A model generated the notes under the pieces. That model saw only the letters and a program-made list of their open reading frames with translations, did no database searches and was not told the DNA's origin. Of a stretch of 64,000 nt of DNA, positions 25,052 to 34,854 are shown piece by piece (positions within the stretch are counted from its first letter, which is position 1; each line of letters opens with the position of its first letter). Source of the DNA: an uncultured Nitrospira sp. (GTDB lineage: Bacteria; Nitrospirota; Nitrospiria; Nitrospirales; Nitrospiraceae); assembly GCA_902500995.1 (NCBI GenBank), contig CABVSR010000014.1:24842-88841 (forward strand), read 5' to 3'. A program made the position numbers and the translations under genes.

Positions 25052-25606
25052 TTATCGCCCATACATGCCGGTGAAGGAGGCTTTTCCGAGCGCGTTCTGA
25101 TTGAGATAATAGCCGACCATCGCCCCGGACGCGTCCTTCTTGAGCGGCAACTGATCGACCTTCAACGCGAACACGGTGAAAATATACCGGTGCGGTTTGT
25201 CTCCCGGGGGAGGGCATGGTCCACCGAACCCCGGCTGTCCGAAATCGGTCATACTCTGAATGCTGCCCTCCGGGGCGCCCGCGCCATCCACTTTTCCCGC
25301 TCCTTCCGGCAAACCCGTGGTGCCCGGCGGAAGGTTGAAGACCAGCCAATGCCACCAACCGCTGCCGGTGGGTGCATCGGGATCGTAGACCGTCACGGCG
25401 AAACTTTTGGTGTCTTTCGGAGCATGCTCCCACCTTAGAGCTGGCGAGACATTCTGACCGGTGCAGCCGAATCCGTTAAACACGTGTTGGTTGCCGATGG
25501 TGGCGTGATCCTTGATGGTCGGACTCGTCAGCTGAAACTCCGCCGCCGGCGCGGTCACAGGCATCGCCAGCAGAACACCGAGCATGGAGCCCATTAATCG
25601 TCGCAT
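25052..25606 (-). CDS. YbhB/YbcL-family PEBP (Raf kinase inhibitor-like) protein, exported
   Basis: The 184-residue product has a signal peptide (LMGSMLGVLLAMPVTAPAAE) and then the bacterial PEBP domain: SPALRWEHAPKDTKSFAV, YDPDAPTGSGWWHWLVFNLP in outline, GGPCPPPGDKPHRYIF, and the C-terminal YYLNQNALGKASFTGMYGR. The anion-binding Asp-Pro-Asp-Ala-Pro and Gly-x-x-His motifs are intact. GGGGGA fits the ATG at 25606 rather than the one at 25612. PEBP proteins bind small ligands; the physiological role in bacteria is unclear. Confidence 0.92.
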   Translation of the reverse strand: MRRLMGSMLGVLLAMPVTAPAAEFQLTSPTIKDHATIGNQHVFNGFGCTGQNVSPALRWEHAPKDTKSFAVTVYDPDAPTGSGWWHWLVFNLPPGTTGLPEGAGKVDGAGAPEGSIQSMTDFGQPGFGGPCPPPGDKPHRYIFTVFALKVDQLPLKKDASGAMVGYYLNQNALGKASFTGMYGR

Positions 25607-25624
25607 GACCATCCCCCTTTGTCT

Positions 25625-26983
25625 CTAATTCCCCGCGACCATCATTTCGGCAATCTTCACCGTCGGACTGGCGATACGCCCGCGAAACACCAGATCCGAC
25701 CCGATGGTGTCTATGGTCGAGTACATCTCCTTCAGGTTGCTCGCGATGGTGATCTCCTCCACCGGATAGGCCAGCTCTCCGTTGACGATCCAGAACCCGC
25801 TGGCCCCCCGCGAATAATCCCCGGTGACCATGTTGATGCCGAAACCGATTAGATCCGTCACATACAACCCTTGTTTCACCGACGCCAGCATGTCCTCAGG
25901 CCTGGTCGTGCCCGGCACCATGTAAAAGTTCGTCGGCCCCGCGGAAGGGCTTTCCCCGATGCTGCGCGCCGCGTTGCCGGTCGAGGGCAATCCCAATTTC
26001 TTTCCGGAGTAGGTATCCAGCAGATAGCTGGTCAATCGCCCGCGTTCCACGACGGCTTGTTTCCTCGTCGGCAGCCCTTCGCCGTCAAAAGGGCGCGTGC
26101 CCAGGCCGCCGGGCATCCGCCCGTCGTCATAAATGGTCACAAAGTTCGGCGCGATCTGCCGGCCGAGCTGCCCGATCAGGAAAGAGGCGCCCTTGTACAG
26201 GGCGTAGCCCGAGAGGGCGCTGCAGAGATGACTCAGCAGGCTGCCCGCGACTTCCGGATCGAAAATCACCGGAACCCGGCAGGTGGCGACCTTGCGCGCG
26301 CCCAGTTTGCGGACCGTTCGCCTCGTGGCCTCCTGCCCGATGGCTTCCGGACTGTCCAATTTGGCGAAGGAGCGATTCACGCCATACCAGTAATCCCGCT
26401 GCATGCCGGCCGCGTCCGACGCAATCGGCGAGACCGACAGCGAGAAACTGCTGTTGGCGTACTGCCCGAGAAATCCGTGACTATTGGCCAAAATGATCCG
26501 GCCGGATGACGAATCGCATTCGCCGCCTTCGGAGTTGGTAATGCGGGAATCCGCCGCAAATGCTGCCCGTTCGGCCCGAAGCGCCAGGGCAATCTGCTCA
26601 TCCGTCTGCAACGTTGTCGGATCATGAATCTGCAAGTCGGGAAAGTCGGTAGCCAATTGCCCCGACTCGGGGAGACCGGACACCGGATCTTCGACCACCG
26701 CTTGCGCCAAGGCGCAGGTTTCTTCCACGAACCGACCCAGCGAATCGCGGGAAAAATCGGACGTTGATGCGCTGGCCGACCGCTGACCAAAAAAGACCCG
26801 CAGGCCCAATCGCTTTTCACGCGCTTTGGTCAATCGATCGACGGCTCCCATTCTGACTTGTACGGAGAGGGTTTCGCCGTCGGCCACCATGACATCCGCC
26901 GCCGTCGCGCCTTGTTTCGAAGCGCGCGCCAGCAGATCCTTGGCGACATTCGTATAGTCTTGTTCGCCGATCATTCGCGTCAT
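25625..26983 (-). CDS. pmbA: PmbA/TldE, metalloprotease partner subunit
   Basis: TldE (PmbA) pairs with TldD in a heterodimeric protease that degrades or matures small peptides. The 452-residue protein shows VQVRMGAVDRLTKAREKRLGLRVFFG near the start and the family's C-terminal GASGFWIVNGELAYPVEEITIASNL in outline. As usual for the E subunit it lacks HExxH. Its ATG overlaps the tldD stop by 4 bases (26980-26983), so the two subunits are translationally coupled. Confidence 0.93.
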   Translation of the reverse strand: MTRMIGEQDYTNVAKDLLARASKQGATAADVMVADGETLSVQVRMGAVDRLTKAREKRLGLRVFFGQRSASASTSDFSRDSLGRFVEETCALAQAVVEDPVSGLPESGQLATDFPDLQIHDPTTLQTDEQIALALRAERAAFAADSRITNSEGGECDSSSGRIILANSHGFLGQYANSSFSLSVSPIASDAAGMQRDYWYGVNRSFAKLDSPEAIGQEATRRTVRKLGARKVATCRVPVIFDPEVAGSLLSHLCSALSGYALYKGASFLIGQLGRQIAPNFVTIYDDGRMPGGLGTRPFDGEGLPTRKQAVVERGRLTSYLLDTYSGKKLGLPSTGNAARSIGESPSAGPTNFYMVPGTTRPEDMLASVKQGLYVTDLIGFGINMVTGDYSRGASGFWIVNGELAYPVEEITIASNLKEMYSTIDTIGSDLVFRGRIASPTVKIAEMMVAGN

Positions 26984-28422
26984 GATGATGCTTTCGTCCC
27001 GCCGACGGTGATTTCGTCGATGCGGATGGTGGGCAGGCCGACGCCCACCGGGACCGACTGCCCTTCCTTGCCACAGGTGCCGATCCCTTCGTCGAGTTTC
27101 AAATCGTGCCCCACCATGGAGACCTGCTTCAAAATATCCGGGCCGGCGCCGATCAACGTGGCGCCCTTCACGGGTCTGGTAATCTTCCCGTCCTCGATCA
27201 GGTAGGCTTCACTGGCCGAGAACACAAATTTGCCGTTGGTGATATCGACCTGCCCGCCTCCGAAGGAGACCGCGTAGAGGCCTTTTTTCACCGACTTGAT
27301 GATGTCCTGCGGGTCGGATTCGCCGGCCAGCATGAAGGTGTTGGTCATCCGCGGCAACACCACGCTTTGATAACTTTCGCGCCGCCCGTTGCCGGTCACG
27401 GGAATGCCCATCAGACGGGCATTCAGTTTGTCGGTGATATAGCCGCGCAGAATGCCCTTGTCGATCAAGACCGTACGACTGGTCGGCGTTCCTTCATCAT
27501 CCACATTCAACGAGCCGCGCCGGAACCGAAGCGTGCCGTCATCCACGATGGTGCAGACCTCGGACGCCACCTTTTTCCCCAGCAAGTTGGAGAACGCGGA
27601 GGTTTTCTTGCGATTAAAATCCGCTTCCAGCCCATGGCCGATGGCTTCGTGCAGCAAAATCCCCGGCCAACCCCCGCCAAGCACCACCGGCATGACCCCG
27701 GCCGGCGCATCGACCGCGCTCAGATTGAGGATCGCTTCCCGTGCCGCCTCCCGCGCAAAGTGCAAATAGCGCTGATCGTTCTGAAAATACTCCAGGCCGA
27801 TCCGGCCGCCGCCCCCGAATGTGCCGACCTGCCGGTTGCCGTTCTCTTCCGCGATGCAGGTCACCTGCAGCCGGGACAGCGGTTGAATATCTCCGACCAT
27901 AAGCCCGTCGGAGGTTGCGACCAGCATGACCTTATATTCGGTATTGTAGGCCGCCATGACGTTCTTGATCCGGGGATCATACCGCCTGGCTTCCGCATCG
28001 ATGGCATTGAGAAGCGTCACCCGATCGCTGGTCGCCACCTCGATCGTGGCGCGGTCGTGCGGATACAGATTCCGGACTGGAACCGGGCGATGGGTGACGG
28101 GAACCGGAGCGGTGCCCTGAGCTGAATTGGCGATGTATCGAGCCGTATCGGCGGCGATGTTCAAATCCTTGGCGGTCAACTCATCGCTGTAGGCAAACCC
28201 CGTTTTCTCACCGGCGGTTGCCCGGACACCCACGCCCTGCCCGATACTTTTTGTCGCCCGCTTGACGATCCCCTCTTCCATGGAGACCGATTCCGACTGG
28301 CAATATTCGAAATAGAGATCGGCGTAATCGACGGCGGACACCTTCACCCGTCCCAGTGCTTGCTCGATCTCCCGATCGGTGACTCCGAAACGCGCCAGCG
28401 CGCCGGACTCGTCCTTAGACAT
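26980..28422 (-). CDS. tldD: TldD metalloprotease subunit
   Basis: TldD carries the zinc site of the TldD/E protease. The 480-residue product has HEAIGHGLEADF, the HExxxH-type metal motif, plus YADLYFEYCQSESVSMEEG near the N-terminus and the C-terminal GPDILKQVSMVGHDLKLDEGIGTCGKEGQSVPV region in outline. GAGAGGAG precedes the ATG at 28422; an extension upstream would run through the promoter and is rejected. Confidence 0.95.
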   Translation of the reverse strand: MSKDESGALARFGVTDREIEQALGRVKVSAVDYADLYFEYCQSESVSMEEGIVKRATKSIGQGVGVRATAGEKTGFAYSDELTAKDLNIAADTARYIANSAQGTAPVPVTHRPVPVRNLYPHDRATIEVATSDRVTLLNAIDAEARRYDPRIKNVMAAYNTEYKVMLVATSDGLMVGDIQPLSRLQVTCIAEENGNRQVGTFGGGGRIGLEYFQNDQRYLHFAREAAREAILNLSAVDAPAGVMPVVLGGGWPGILLHEAIGHGLEADFNRKKTSAFSNLLGKKVASEVCTIVDDGTLRFRRGSLNVDDEGTPTSRTVLIDKGILRGYITDKLNARLMGIPVTGNGRRESYQSVVLPRMTNTFMLAGESDPQDIIKSVKKGLYAVSFGGGQVDITNGKFVFSASEAYLIEDGKITRPVKGATLIGAGPDILKQVSMVGHDLKLDEGIGTCGKEGQSVPVGVGLPTIRIDEITVGGTKASS

Positions 28423-28448
28423 GCATGACTCCTCTCGTACGGTGCGTG

Positions 28449-28478
28449 AGTATAACGCACTCGTTTTAAGAGGCGCAA
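28449..28478 (-). promoter_or_regulatory. Sigma70-type promoter for tldD-pmbA
   Basis: On the minus strand, TTGCGC (28473-28478), 18-base spacer and TATACT (28449-28454), 27 bases before the tldD ATG. A GTGCGT/ACGCAC inverted repeat (28442-28460) brackets the -10 box and could be a regulator site. Confidence 0.55.
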
Positions 28479-28529
28479 TGCACACACGCTCGAACCACCT
28501 GCAAATACAGCGAAATTGGGAAATATTGT

Positions 28530-28558
28530 TTGACATTCCCCTACCCCGTCGCTAGACT
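28530..28558 (+). promoter_or_regulatory. Strong sigma70-type promoter for the uppS operon
   Basis: TTGACA (28530-28535), 17-base spacer, TAGACT (28553-28558), 56 bases before uppS. Together with the leftward tldD promoter it makes this a divergent promoter region. Confidence 0.7.
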
Positions 28559-28613
28559 CGCGTTACCTGTCTGAGGATTCACATCGTACTAGAAAAGGTG
28601 CCCACGCGGTTCC

Positions 28614-29399
28614 ATGAACGATTCTCGATCCCGCGATATCGAGCCTGCCCCCGACTCCGATCTGCTCTCGCAACTCGATCCTGACCTGCTGCCGAAACAT
28701 CTGGCCGTAATTATGGACGGCAACGGCCGGTGGGCCGAATTGCGTGGACTGCCTCGTATCGCCGGTCATCAGGAAGGCATCAAGTCCGTCCGCGAGCTGA
28801 TCTCGCTCTCGCTCGAGCTGGGCATCAAGGTCCTCACCATCTACGCGTTTTCGCAGGAGAACTGGAACCGGCCGGCACAGGAAATCACTGCGCTGATGGG
28901 ACTCCTGGAACATTACTTGTCTACCGAACGATCCAGCCTGGTCGAAAAGGGCGTGCGCTTCCAGACGATCGGCCGGGTGGCCTCGCTGCCGCCCTCGGCT
29001 CTGCGCTGGGTCCGCACGACGGAGCAGGAAACGGCGCGTCTGGACAAACTCATTCTAAACGTCGCCCTCAGCTACGGCGGGCGGGCGGAACTGGTTGATG
29101 CGGCAAAAGACCTCGCGCGGGCGGTGCAGGAGGGGCGGCTTTCCCTGGACCAGATCGATGAACGCGCCATGCAGCAGGCTCTGTACACCCACGATCTCCC
29201 CGACCCGGATCTGTTGATCCGCACGAGCGGTGAAACCCGCATCAGCAATTTCCTGTTATGGCAACTGGCCTATACGGAACTCTACTTCACCCCGACTCTC
29301 TGGCCGGATTTCCGCCGGCGCGACACGTTGGTCGCGTTGATCGAATACCAGCGGCGCGAGCGCCGTTTCGGCCGAGTGTTCAGTAGCGTCTCCTCCTAG
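28614..29399 (+). CDS. uppS: Undecaprenyl diphosphate synthase (isoprenyl transferase)
   Basis: UppS elongates farnesyl diphosphate with cis isoprene units to make the C55 carrier for peptidoglycan and O-antigen. The 261-residue protein has AVIMDGNGRWA with the catalytic Asp, RIAGHQEG, LTIYAFSQENWNRP and the C-terminal PDLLIRTSGETRISNFLLWQ in outline. The N-terminus carries about 20 extra residues before the conserved HLAVIMDGN. It is the first gene of the envelope operon. Confidence 0.96.
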   Translation: MNDSRSRDIEPAPDSDLLSQLDPDLLPKHLAVIMDGNGRWAELRGLPRIAGHQEGIKSVRELISLSLELGIKVLTIYAFSQENWNRPAQEITALMGLLEHYLSTERSSLVEKGVRFQTIGRVASLPPSALRWVRTTEQETARLDKLILNVALSYGGRAELVDAAKDLARAVQEGRLSLDQIDERAMQQALYTHDLPDPDLLIRTSGETRISNFLLWQLAYTELYFTPTLWPDFRRRDTLVALIEYQRRERRFGRVFSSVSS

Positions 29400-29442
29400 T
29401 CTCCGCGTGGTGAAACCGGGAGCATGCCAGTGCGAGGAGACG

Positions 29443-30291
29443 ATGTCGCCCACGGCGGACAAGGCTCGGACACGTTCCTCTTCGGAAACGCTTCGCCGGG
29501 TCATGGCCGCGGCCGTGTTTCTGCCGATCTTTTATTACCTGGTGCACGACCTCGGGCCGATCGCATTCTTCGGGCTGGTGGTTCTCGCGGGGATGTTAGC
29601 AGCGGCCGAGTTCTACCGGCTTCATCTGGCCCAGGCCCCCTGGCCTTGGTGGAGTTGGGCGGGAGTCGCCGCGACCGGATTGGTCTTGTGCAGCTTTCAA
29701 TGGCCGACCTTCATCGCAGATCGGACCGTGTTGTTCGGTACCGTCCTGCTGGCGCTTTGCATACCGCTGCTCTCGAGCAAACCGTTGCGCGATTCCTTGA
29801 TGGACGGCATGGTCCTCGTGATGGGCGTCTTGTATATCGGACTGTCGCTTGGCCACCTGCTGCTCATTCGAGCCTTGCCCGACGGAGCCTGGCTCATTTT
29901 TTTCGTCGTGCTGGTGACTTGGGCGGCGGATACGGGCGCCTACATTGCCGGCAAGGCCATGGGGCGGCATCCGTTGGCGCCGGTGGTCAGCCCGAAAAAG
30001 ACGTATGAGGGGTTGGCGGGAGGCATGTGCCTGGCCTGTCTGGGAGCCGTCGTGGCGCGAGGCTGGTTTCTTCCTGCGATCTCATTGACCAGTTGCCTGG
30101 TGCTCGGAGTACTCCTGACCTTGGCCGGCCTCGCCGGAGACTTGGCGGAATCGGCCATGAAACGGAGCACGGGCGTCAAAGACTCCGGCGCGCTGATTCC
30201 CGGCCACGGGGGGATGCTGGATCGCCTGGATAGCCTCTTGTTCACTGGACCGGCCTTCTACTACTATGTCGCGATCGTCCCTTCGATGTAA
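29443..30291 (+). CDS. cdsA: Phosphatidate cytidylyltransferase CdsA
   Basis: CdsA makes CDP-diacylglycerol from phosphatidate and CTP in the inner membrane. The 282-residue protein has seven or eight hydrophobic segments and the family signature: VSPKKTYEGLAGG near residue 180 and VKDSGALIPGHGGMLDRLDS near 244-263. I place the start at 29443, where GCGAGGAGAC precedes the ATG; an upstream GTG has no site. It follows uppS by 43 bases. Confidence 0.94.
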   Translation: MSPTADKARTRSSSETLRRVMAAAVFLPIFYYLVHDLGPIAFFGLVVLAGMLAAAEFYRLHLAQAPWPWWSWAGVAATGLVLCSFQWPTFIADRTVLFGTVLLALCIPLLSSKPLRDSLMDGMVLVMGVLYIGLSLGHLLLIRALPDGAWLIFFVVLVTWAADTGAYIAGKAMGRHPLAPVVSPKKTYEGLAGGMCLACLGAVVARGWFLPAISLTSCLVLGVLLTLAGLAGDLAESAMKRSTGVKDSGALIPGHGGMLDRLDSLLFTGPAFYYYVAIVPSM

Positions 30292-30323
30292 CGGGTGAAC
30301 GTTCGCTTGCTCTGGAGCATGCC

Positions 30324-31484
30324 ATGAAGAATATCGTCATTCTGGGTTCAACCGGCTCAATCGGTACGAACACCCTTGATATCGTAGACCGATTTCCTCA
30401 GGAATTTCGCGTCATCGGCCTGACCGCCGGCTCAAACACCGACAAGCTCGAAGCTCAAATCCGGCGTTTCCGTCCGGCATTCGCGGCACTGGCCAACGAA
30501 GCTGCCGCAGAGACGTTACGGCAGCGCTGCGCCGACCTCCCCGTGACCATCTGCTCGGGCGACGAAGGGGTGGCGCAGGTCGCGCAATCGCCGGATGCCG
30601 AATTGGTGATTTCCGCCATTGTGGGGGGAGCCGGGCTGCTTCCTACCCTGGCGGCGATTAAGGCCGGCAAACAAATTGCGCTCGCCAACAAAGAACCGAT
30701 GGTCATGGCCGGCGCCTTGATGCAGGCGGAAGCCCACAAACATCACGTCCGCATTTTCCCCATTGATAGTGAACACAGCGCCATCTTTCAATCTCTGGAA
30801 GGGCATCGGCGCGAGGACGTCAGGCGCATCATCCTCACGGCTTCCGGGGGGCCGCTGTGGAACTTCTCCCGCGAGCAACTCCAGGACGTCAGCCCCGAGC
30901 GCGCATTGCAACACCCGAACTGGAAAATGGGCTCGAAGATCACCATCGACTCAGCCACCCTGATGAACAAGGGGCTGGAAGTGATTGAAGCGCGCTGGCT
31001 CTTCGATATTCCCGAAACTCAGATCGAAGTCTTGGTGCACCGCGAGAGCATCATCCATTCTCTGGTAGAATACAGAGATCGATCCGTGATCGCACAACTG
31101 GGGCTCCCCGACATGCGGACCCCCATTTCCTACGCCATGCGGTATCCTGAACGGATGCCCTTGGATCTTCCGTCGCTGGATCTAACCGAAATGAGCACCT
31201 TGACCTTCTTCAAGCCGGACCATGACCGCTTCCCTTGTTTACGACTCGGCTACGACGCGCTGCGGATCGGCGGAACCATGCCGGCCACGATGAATGCCGC
31301 CAATGAAGTAGCCGTGGAAGCGTTTCTTCAGAACGGCATCCGTTTTCTCGATATTCCGGAGATCATCCGCAGTACAATGGAAGCTCATGCGCCGAGACCA
31401 ATCGATGGTCTGGAAGATGCGCTGGAAGCCGACCGCTGGGCTCGGGAAAAAGCCGAGTCCCTCGTGCATGCCTTGACGCGCTAA
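30324..31484 (+). CDS. dxr: 1-deoxy-D-xylulose 5-phosphate reductoisomerase Dxr/IspC
   Basis: Dxr converts DXP to methylerythritol phosphate with NADPH, the committed step of the MEP isoprenoid pathway. The 386-residue protein has the NADPH motif LGSTGSIGTNTLDIV, the flexible-loop region LTASGGPLWNF, the metal site SEHSAIFQ and NWKMGSKITIDSATLMNKGLE in outline. It feeds isoprene units to the UppS reaction two genes upstream. Confidence 0.97.
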   Translation: MKNIVILGSTGSIGTNTLDIVDRFPQEFRVIGLTAGSNTDKLEAQIRRFRPAFAALANEAAAETLRQRCADLPVTICSGDEGVAQVAQSPDAELVISAIVGGAGLLPTLAAIKAGKQIALANKEPMVMAGALMQAEAHKHHVRIFPIDSEHSAIFQSLEGHRREDVRRIILTASGGPLWNFSREQLQDVSPERALQHPNWKMGSKITIDSATLMNKGLEVIEARWLFDIPETQIEVLVHRESIIHSLVEYRDRSVIAQLGLPDMRTPISYAMRYPERMPLDLPSLDLTEMSTLTFFKPDHDRFPCLRLGYDALRIGGTMPATMNAANEVAVEAFLQNGIRFLDIPEIIRSTMEAHAPRPIDGLEDALEADRWAREKAESLVHALTR

Positions 31485-31507
31485 TACCCTGAACCCAAGG
31501 AGTGTTT

Positions 31508-32899
31508 GTGGGAACAATGTTTGCTTGGTCCCCGGATGTGGTGTCGATGCTGACTCACTGGGCCCTCCCGTTCCTCGTGGTCCTGGGTGTCCTGGTGGCC
31601 TTCCACGAGATGGGACATTTCCTGGCCGCGCGCTGGGTCGGGGTAAAGGTCTTGAAGTTTTCGCTCGGGTTCGGGCCGAAGATTTTCGGACGGCAAATCG
31701 GTGAAACCGAATACCTCCTGTCCATCGTGCCGCTGGGCGGGTACGTCAAACTGTTCGGGGAAGACGAGCATGAGCCGCTGACGCCGGAAGACAAGAAACG
31801 CGCCTTCGTGCATCAATCCCTGTGGGGAAAGACCCTCATTGTGGCGGCGGGGCCCATCTTCAACTTCATCCTGGCTTACCTGATTTACACCGCCTATATC
31901 GGCCTCGGCTATACCCTCCCCGTGCCGAGTTTCAAGGACATCATTCCTGAAATTGAAGCCGTGCTCCCGGGCTCACCGGCCGATCAGGCAGGGTTGAAGC
32001 CGGGTGATCGGGTGATCCGCGTGAACGAGAAAGAAATCTCGACCAATGCTGAACTGCTGAAATACATCTCCCAGAGCAACGGAAAACAGCTCACCTTGGA
32101 TCTCACGCGCGGGGAGCACATCAAAACGGTCCTCGTGACTCCTAACAAAACCACCGTCCAGGACAACGGCAAGGCCACGGCGGTGTATCAACTCGGTATT
32201 GAGGAACGGGCGCCGGTCATCACCGCCGTGATTCCGGGATCGCGCGCGCAGGCTGCAGGCCTGGTTGCCGGGGACCGTGTCGTCCGCATCGACGGGCACG
32301 ACATCTTCACCTGGTCGCAGATGACGGCGCTGGTGCGGGAAAATCCGAATCGCGCCCTCCAGTTTGATGTTCAACGAGGCGGGGCCGCACAGTCGGTGTC
32401 CGTCACACCGATGGGCGAAAAGACCACGATCGACGGCAAACCGGCCGAGGTCGGAAAAATCGGCATCTCTGCGCAGAATCAGACCATTCTGCAAACCAAC
32501 GATCCGCTCAAAGCCCCGTGGCTGGGAGCCCAGGCCACTTGGGGATGGACCGAGCTGACGGTGGTCGGGATTTACAAGATCATCACCGGCGATATCTCCC
32601 GCAAGAATATCGGCGGCCCGCTCACGATCGCCAAAACCGCCGGAGATGCGGCCGAACAGGGCACGTCCAGCCTCGTATTCCTCATGGCCATGTTGAGCAT
32701 CAACCTGGGGGTCCTGAACCTGCTCCCGATCCCGATTCTCGACGGCGGCCACCTCTTATTCTTTTTTATTGAAGCCATTCGACGAAAACCACTTGAAGAT
32801 CGGCAGCGAGAACTGGCACAACAGGTGGGGCTGGTGCTGCTGGTTGGTATTATGATTTTTGCGTTTTGGAACGACATCGAGCGGTTGATTTCTCCGTAA
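31508..32899 (+). CDS. rseP: RseP site-2 membrane metalloprotease
   Basis: RseP cuts transmembrane segments of anti-sigma factors and leftover signal peptides. The protein of about 463 residues has HEMGH in the first membrane helix, two PDZ domains (GSPADQAGLKPGDRVI and GSRAQAAGLVAGDRVV) and the C-terminal metal ligand in LNLLPIPILDGGHL. AAGGAG at 31497-31502 best fits the GTG at 31508, but the ATG at 31517 cannot be excluded. It sits 23 bases after dxr, as in many bacteria. Confidence 0.96.
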   Translation: MGTMFAWSPDVVSMLTHWALPFLVVLGVLVAFHEMGHFLAARWVGVKVLKFSLGFGPKIFGRQIGETEYLLSIVPLGGYVKLFGEDEHEPLTPEDKKRAFVHQSLWGKTLIVAAGPIFNFILAYLIYTAYIGLGYTLPVPSFKDIIPEIEAVLPGSPADQAGLKPGDRVIRVNEKEISTNAELLKYISQSNGKQLTLDLTRGEHIKTVLVTPNKTTVQDNGKATAVYQLGIEERAPVITAVIPGSRAQAAGLVAGDRVVRIDGHDIFTWSQMTALVRENPNRALQFDVQRGGAAQSVSVTPMGEKTTIDGKPAEVGKIGISAQNQTILQTNDPLKAPWLGAQATWGWTELTVVGIYKIITGDISRKNIGGPLTIAKTAGDAAEQGTSSLVFLMAMLSINLGVLNLLPIPILDGGHLLFFFIEAIRRKPLEDRQRELAQQVGLVLLVGIMIFAFWNDIERLISP

Positions 32900-32904
32900 T
32901 CCCC

Positions 32905-34611
32905 ATGCGCGTCTCTGCCACTCTTATTCCCACATTACGCGAAGACCCGGGCGAGGCTGAAACGGTCAGCCATCGCCTCATGCTCCGCGCAGGACTGATC
33001 CGGAAAGTCGCCGCCGGCATCTATACCTATCTGCCGCTGGGCCTGCGCGTGCTCCGGAAAATCGAGCGCATCGTGCGCGAGGAAATGAATCGAGCCGGCG
33101 CGCAGGAAGTGCTGATGCCTGTCGCCTCTCCCGCCGAACTGTGGCGTGAAACCGGGCGGTGGGATTTCTACGGCAAAGAGTTGCTCCGCTTCAAAGACCG
33201 CCATGAACGTGACTTCTGCCTGGGTCCGACGCACGAGGAGGTCATCACCGATCTCTTCCGCCGGGAAGTCCGTTCCTATCGGCAAATGCCCCTGAACTTT
33301 TATCAAATTCAGACCAAGTTCCGTGACGAAATCCGTCCGCGTTTCGGGTTGATGCGCGGCCGCGAATTCATCATGAAGGATGCGTACAGCTTCGATCGGG
33401 ATGAAGCCGGAGCCAGGCTGAATTATCAAAAGATGTATGACGCCTATAACCGCATTTTCGCCCGCTGCGGATTGACCTTCCGCCCTGTGGAAGCGGACAC
33501 CGGATTGATCGGCGGGAGCTCTTCGCACGAATTTATGGTGCTGGCCGAAACCGGTGAAGAAACCATTGTCTATGCCGACGGCGGCAGCTACGCGGCAAAC
33601 GTCGAACGCGCCGAGGTGCTTCCGCCCGATGCCTCACCATTGCCGGTTCCTCGCCCGCTCACCGCCGTCTCGACGCCGGGCCGGCGAACGGTGGAGGAAG
33701 TCACGGCGTTCTTGAACATCGCGCCGGCTCACCTCGTCAAAACGTTGCTCTATAGCAGCGGCAAGGAAACCGTCGCCATCCTGGTGCGCGGCGATCATGA
33801 GGTCAACGAAATCAAGGTCAAGCGCCTCCTCGGCGCGACCGACATCGAACTTGTCGCGCCGGAGTTGATTCCGAAGTTGACTGGTGCGCCCGTCGGCTTT
33901 GCGGGACCGGTCGGTTTGAAGCAGATCCGGATCCTGGCCGATTGGGCCGTGAAGGCCATGGCGAACTTTGTGGTCGGAGGCAACCAGGCCGACACGCACT
34001 TCATCGATGCGAACTGGGAGCGGGATTTCTCAGTCGAACAGTTTGCCGACCTCCGCAATGCCCAGGCCGGTGACGTCTCCCCCCGCAAAGACGGTATCCT
34101 GAAGACGGCCAAAGGCATCGAGGTCGGCCACGTCTTCATGCTGGGCACAAAATATAGCCAGGCGATGAAGGCGACGTTCTTGGATGCGCAGGGCCAGGAA
34201 CAGTTGGCCGTCATGGGCTGTTACGGAATCGGTGTGAGCCGGGTTGCCGCCGCATCCGTTGAGCAAAATCACGACGCCAAGGGCATCAAGTGGCCGATTC
34301 CCATCGCCCCCTTCCACATCACGCTGCTGCCGTTGAGTCAGTCCGAGCCGGTCAGCCAACTCGCCGAGTCCCTCTATCGCTCTATGGAACAAGCCGGCAT
34401 CGAAGTCCTGTGGGACGATCGCGACGAGCGGGCGGGGGTCAAATTCAACGATGCCGATCTGATCGGCGCCCCCTTTCACCTGGTCATCGGAGAAAAAGGG
34501 TTGGCGCAAGGGCAGGTGGAGCTGAAGCTCCGCCACACCGGCGAAACCAAGAAAATCGCGCCCGACCAGGTGCTCCCGACACTCACGGCAGTTCTCCACG
34601 CCGCTTCCTAA
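32905..34611 (+). CDS. proS: Prolyl-tRNA synthetase, bacterial type with editing domain
   Basis: ProS charges tRNA-Pro and hydrolyses mischarged Ala-tRNA-Pro. The 568-residue length fits the bacterial form with an INS (YbaK-like) domain inserted between the catalytic motifs, roughly residues 225-405. Class II motifs are visible: LMLRAGLIRKVAAGIYTYLP, RFGLMRGREFIMKDAYSF (motif 2) and GCYGIGVSRVAAASVE (motif 3). It starts 5 bases after rseP and closes the uppS-cdsA-dxr-rseP-proS operon. Confidence 0.97.
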   Translation: MRVSATLIPTLREDPGEAETVSHRLMLRAGLIRKVAAGIYTYLPLGLRVLRKIERIVREEMNRAGAQEVLMPVASPAELWRETGRWDFYGKELLRFKDRHERDFCLGPTHEEVITDLFRREVRSYRQMPLNFYQIQTKFRDEIRPRFGLMRGREFIMKDAYSFDRDEAGARLNYQKMYDAYNRIFARCGLTFRPVEADTGLIGGSSSHEFMVLAETGEETIVYADGGSYAANVERAEVLPPDASPLPVPRPLTAVSTPGRRTVEEVTAFLNIAPAHLVKTLLYSSGKETVAILVRGDHEVNEIKVKRLLGATDIELVAPELIPKLTGAPVGFAGPVGLKQIRILADWAVKAMANFVVGGNQADTHFIDANWERDFSVEQFADLRNAQAGDVSPRKDGILKTAKGIEVGHVFMLGTKYSQAMKATFLDAQGQEQLAVMGCYGIGVSRVAAASVEQNHDAKGIKWPIPIAPFHITLLPLSQSEPVSQLAESLYRSMEQAGIEVLWDDRDERAGVKFNDADLIGAPFHLVIGEKGLAQGQVELKLRHTGETKKIAPDQVLPTLTAVLHAAS

Positions 34612-34712
34612 TCTCTCTTCTACCCATTCACGCCGCTCACCACCATCGCACCCGAACCCGCTCAGGCCGATAGCTCCCGCGAACCGCGCGGGTTTGAGAA
34701 AGTGCCTTTTGC

Positions 34713-34740
34713 TTGCCTTGACGAGGCGTTGCGATACACT
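34713..34740 (+). promoter_or_regulatory. Candidate promoter for the GspE/PilB-like ATPase
   Basis: TTGCCT (34713-34718), 16-base spacer, TACACT (34735-34740), 114 bases before the start. A weak hairpin CCCGCG-AACCG-CGCGGG at 34676-34692, followed by TTT, may end the proS operon. Confidence 0.4.
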
Positions 34741-34854
34741 GACTCACGGAAGAAGCACGGTCCGGCAGTCATTCACGGCGAAGAGTTTCGAGGCCGGTCT
34801 CGCGTACCCGACTCAGCGCCAGACTCCCCGTTCAGCCCGTTTGGAGACCAGTTG

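Noticed and set aside
34676-34695. Hairpin after proS as a full terminator
   Set aside because: Six-base arms and only three T residues make it too weak to call.
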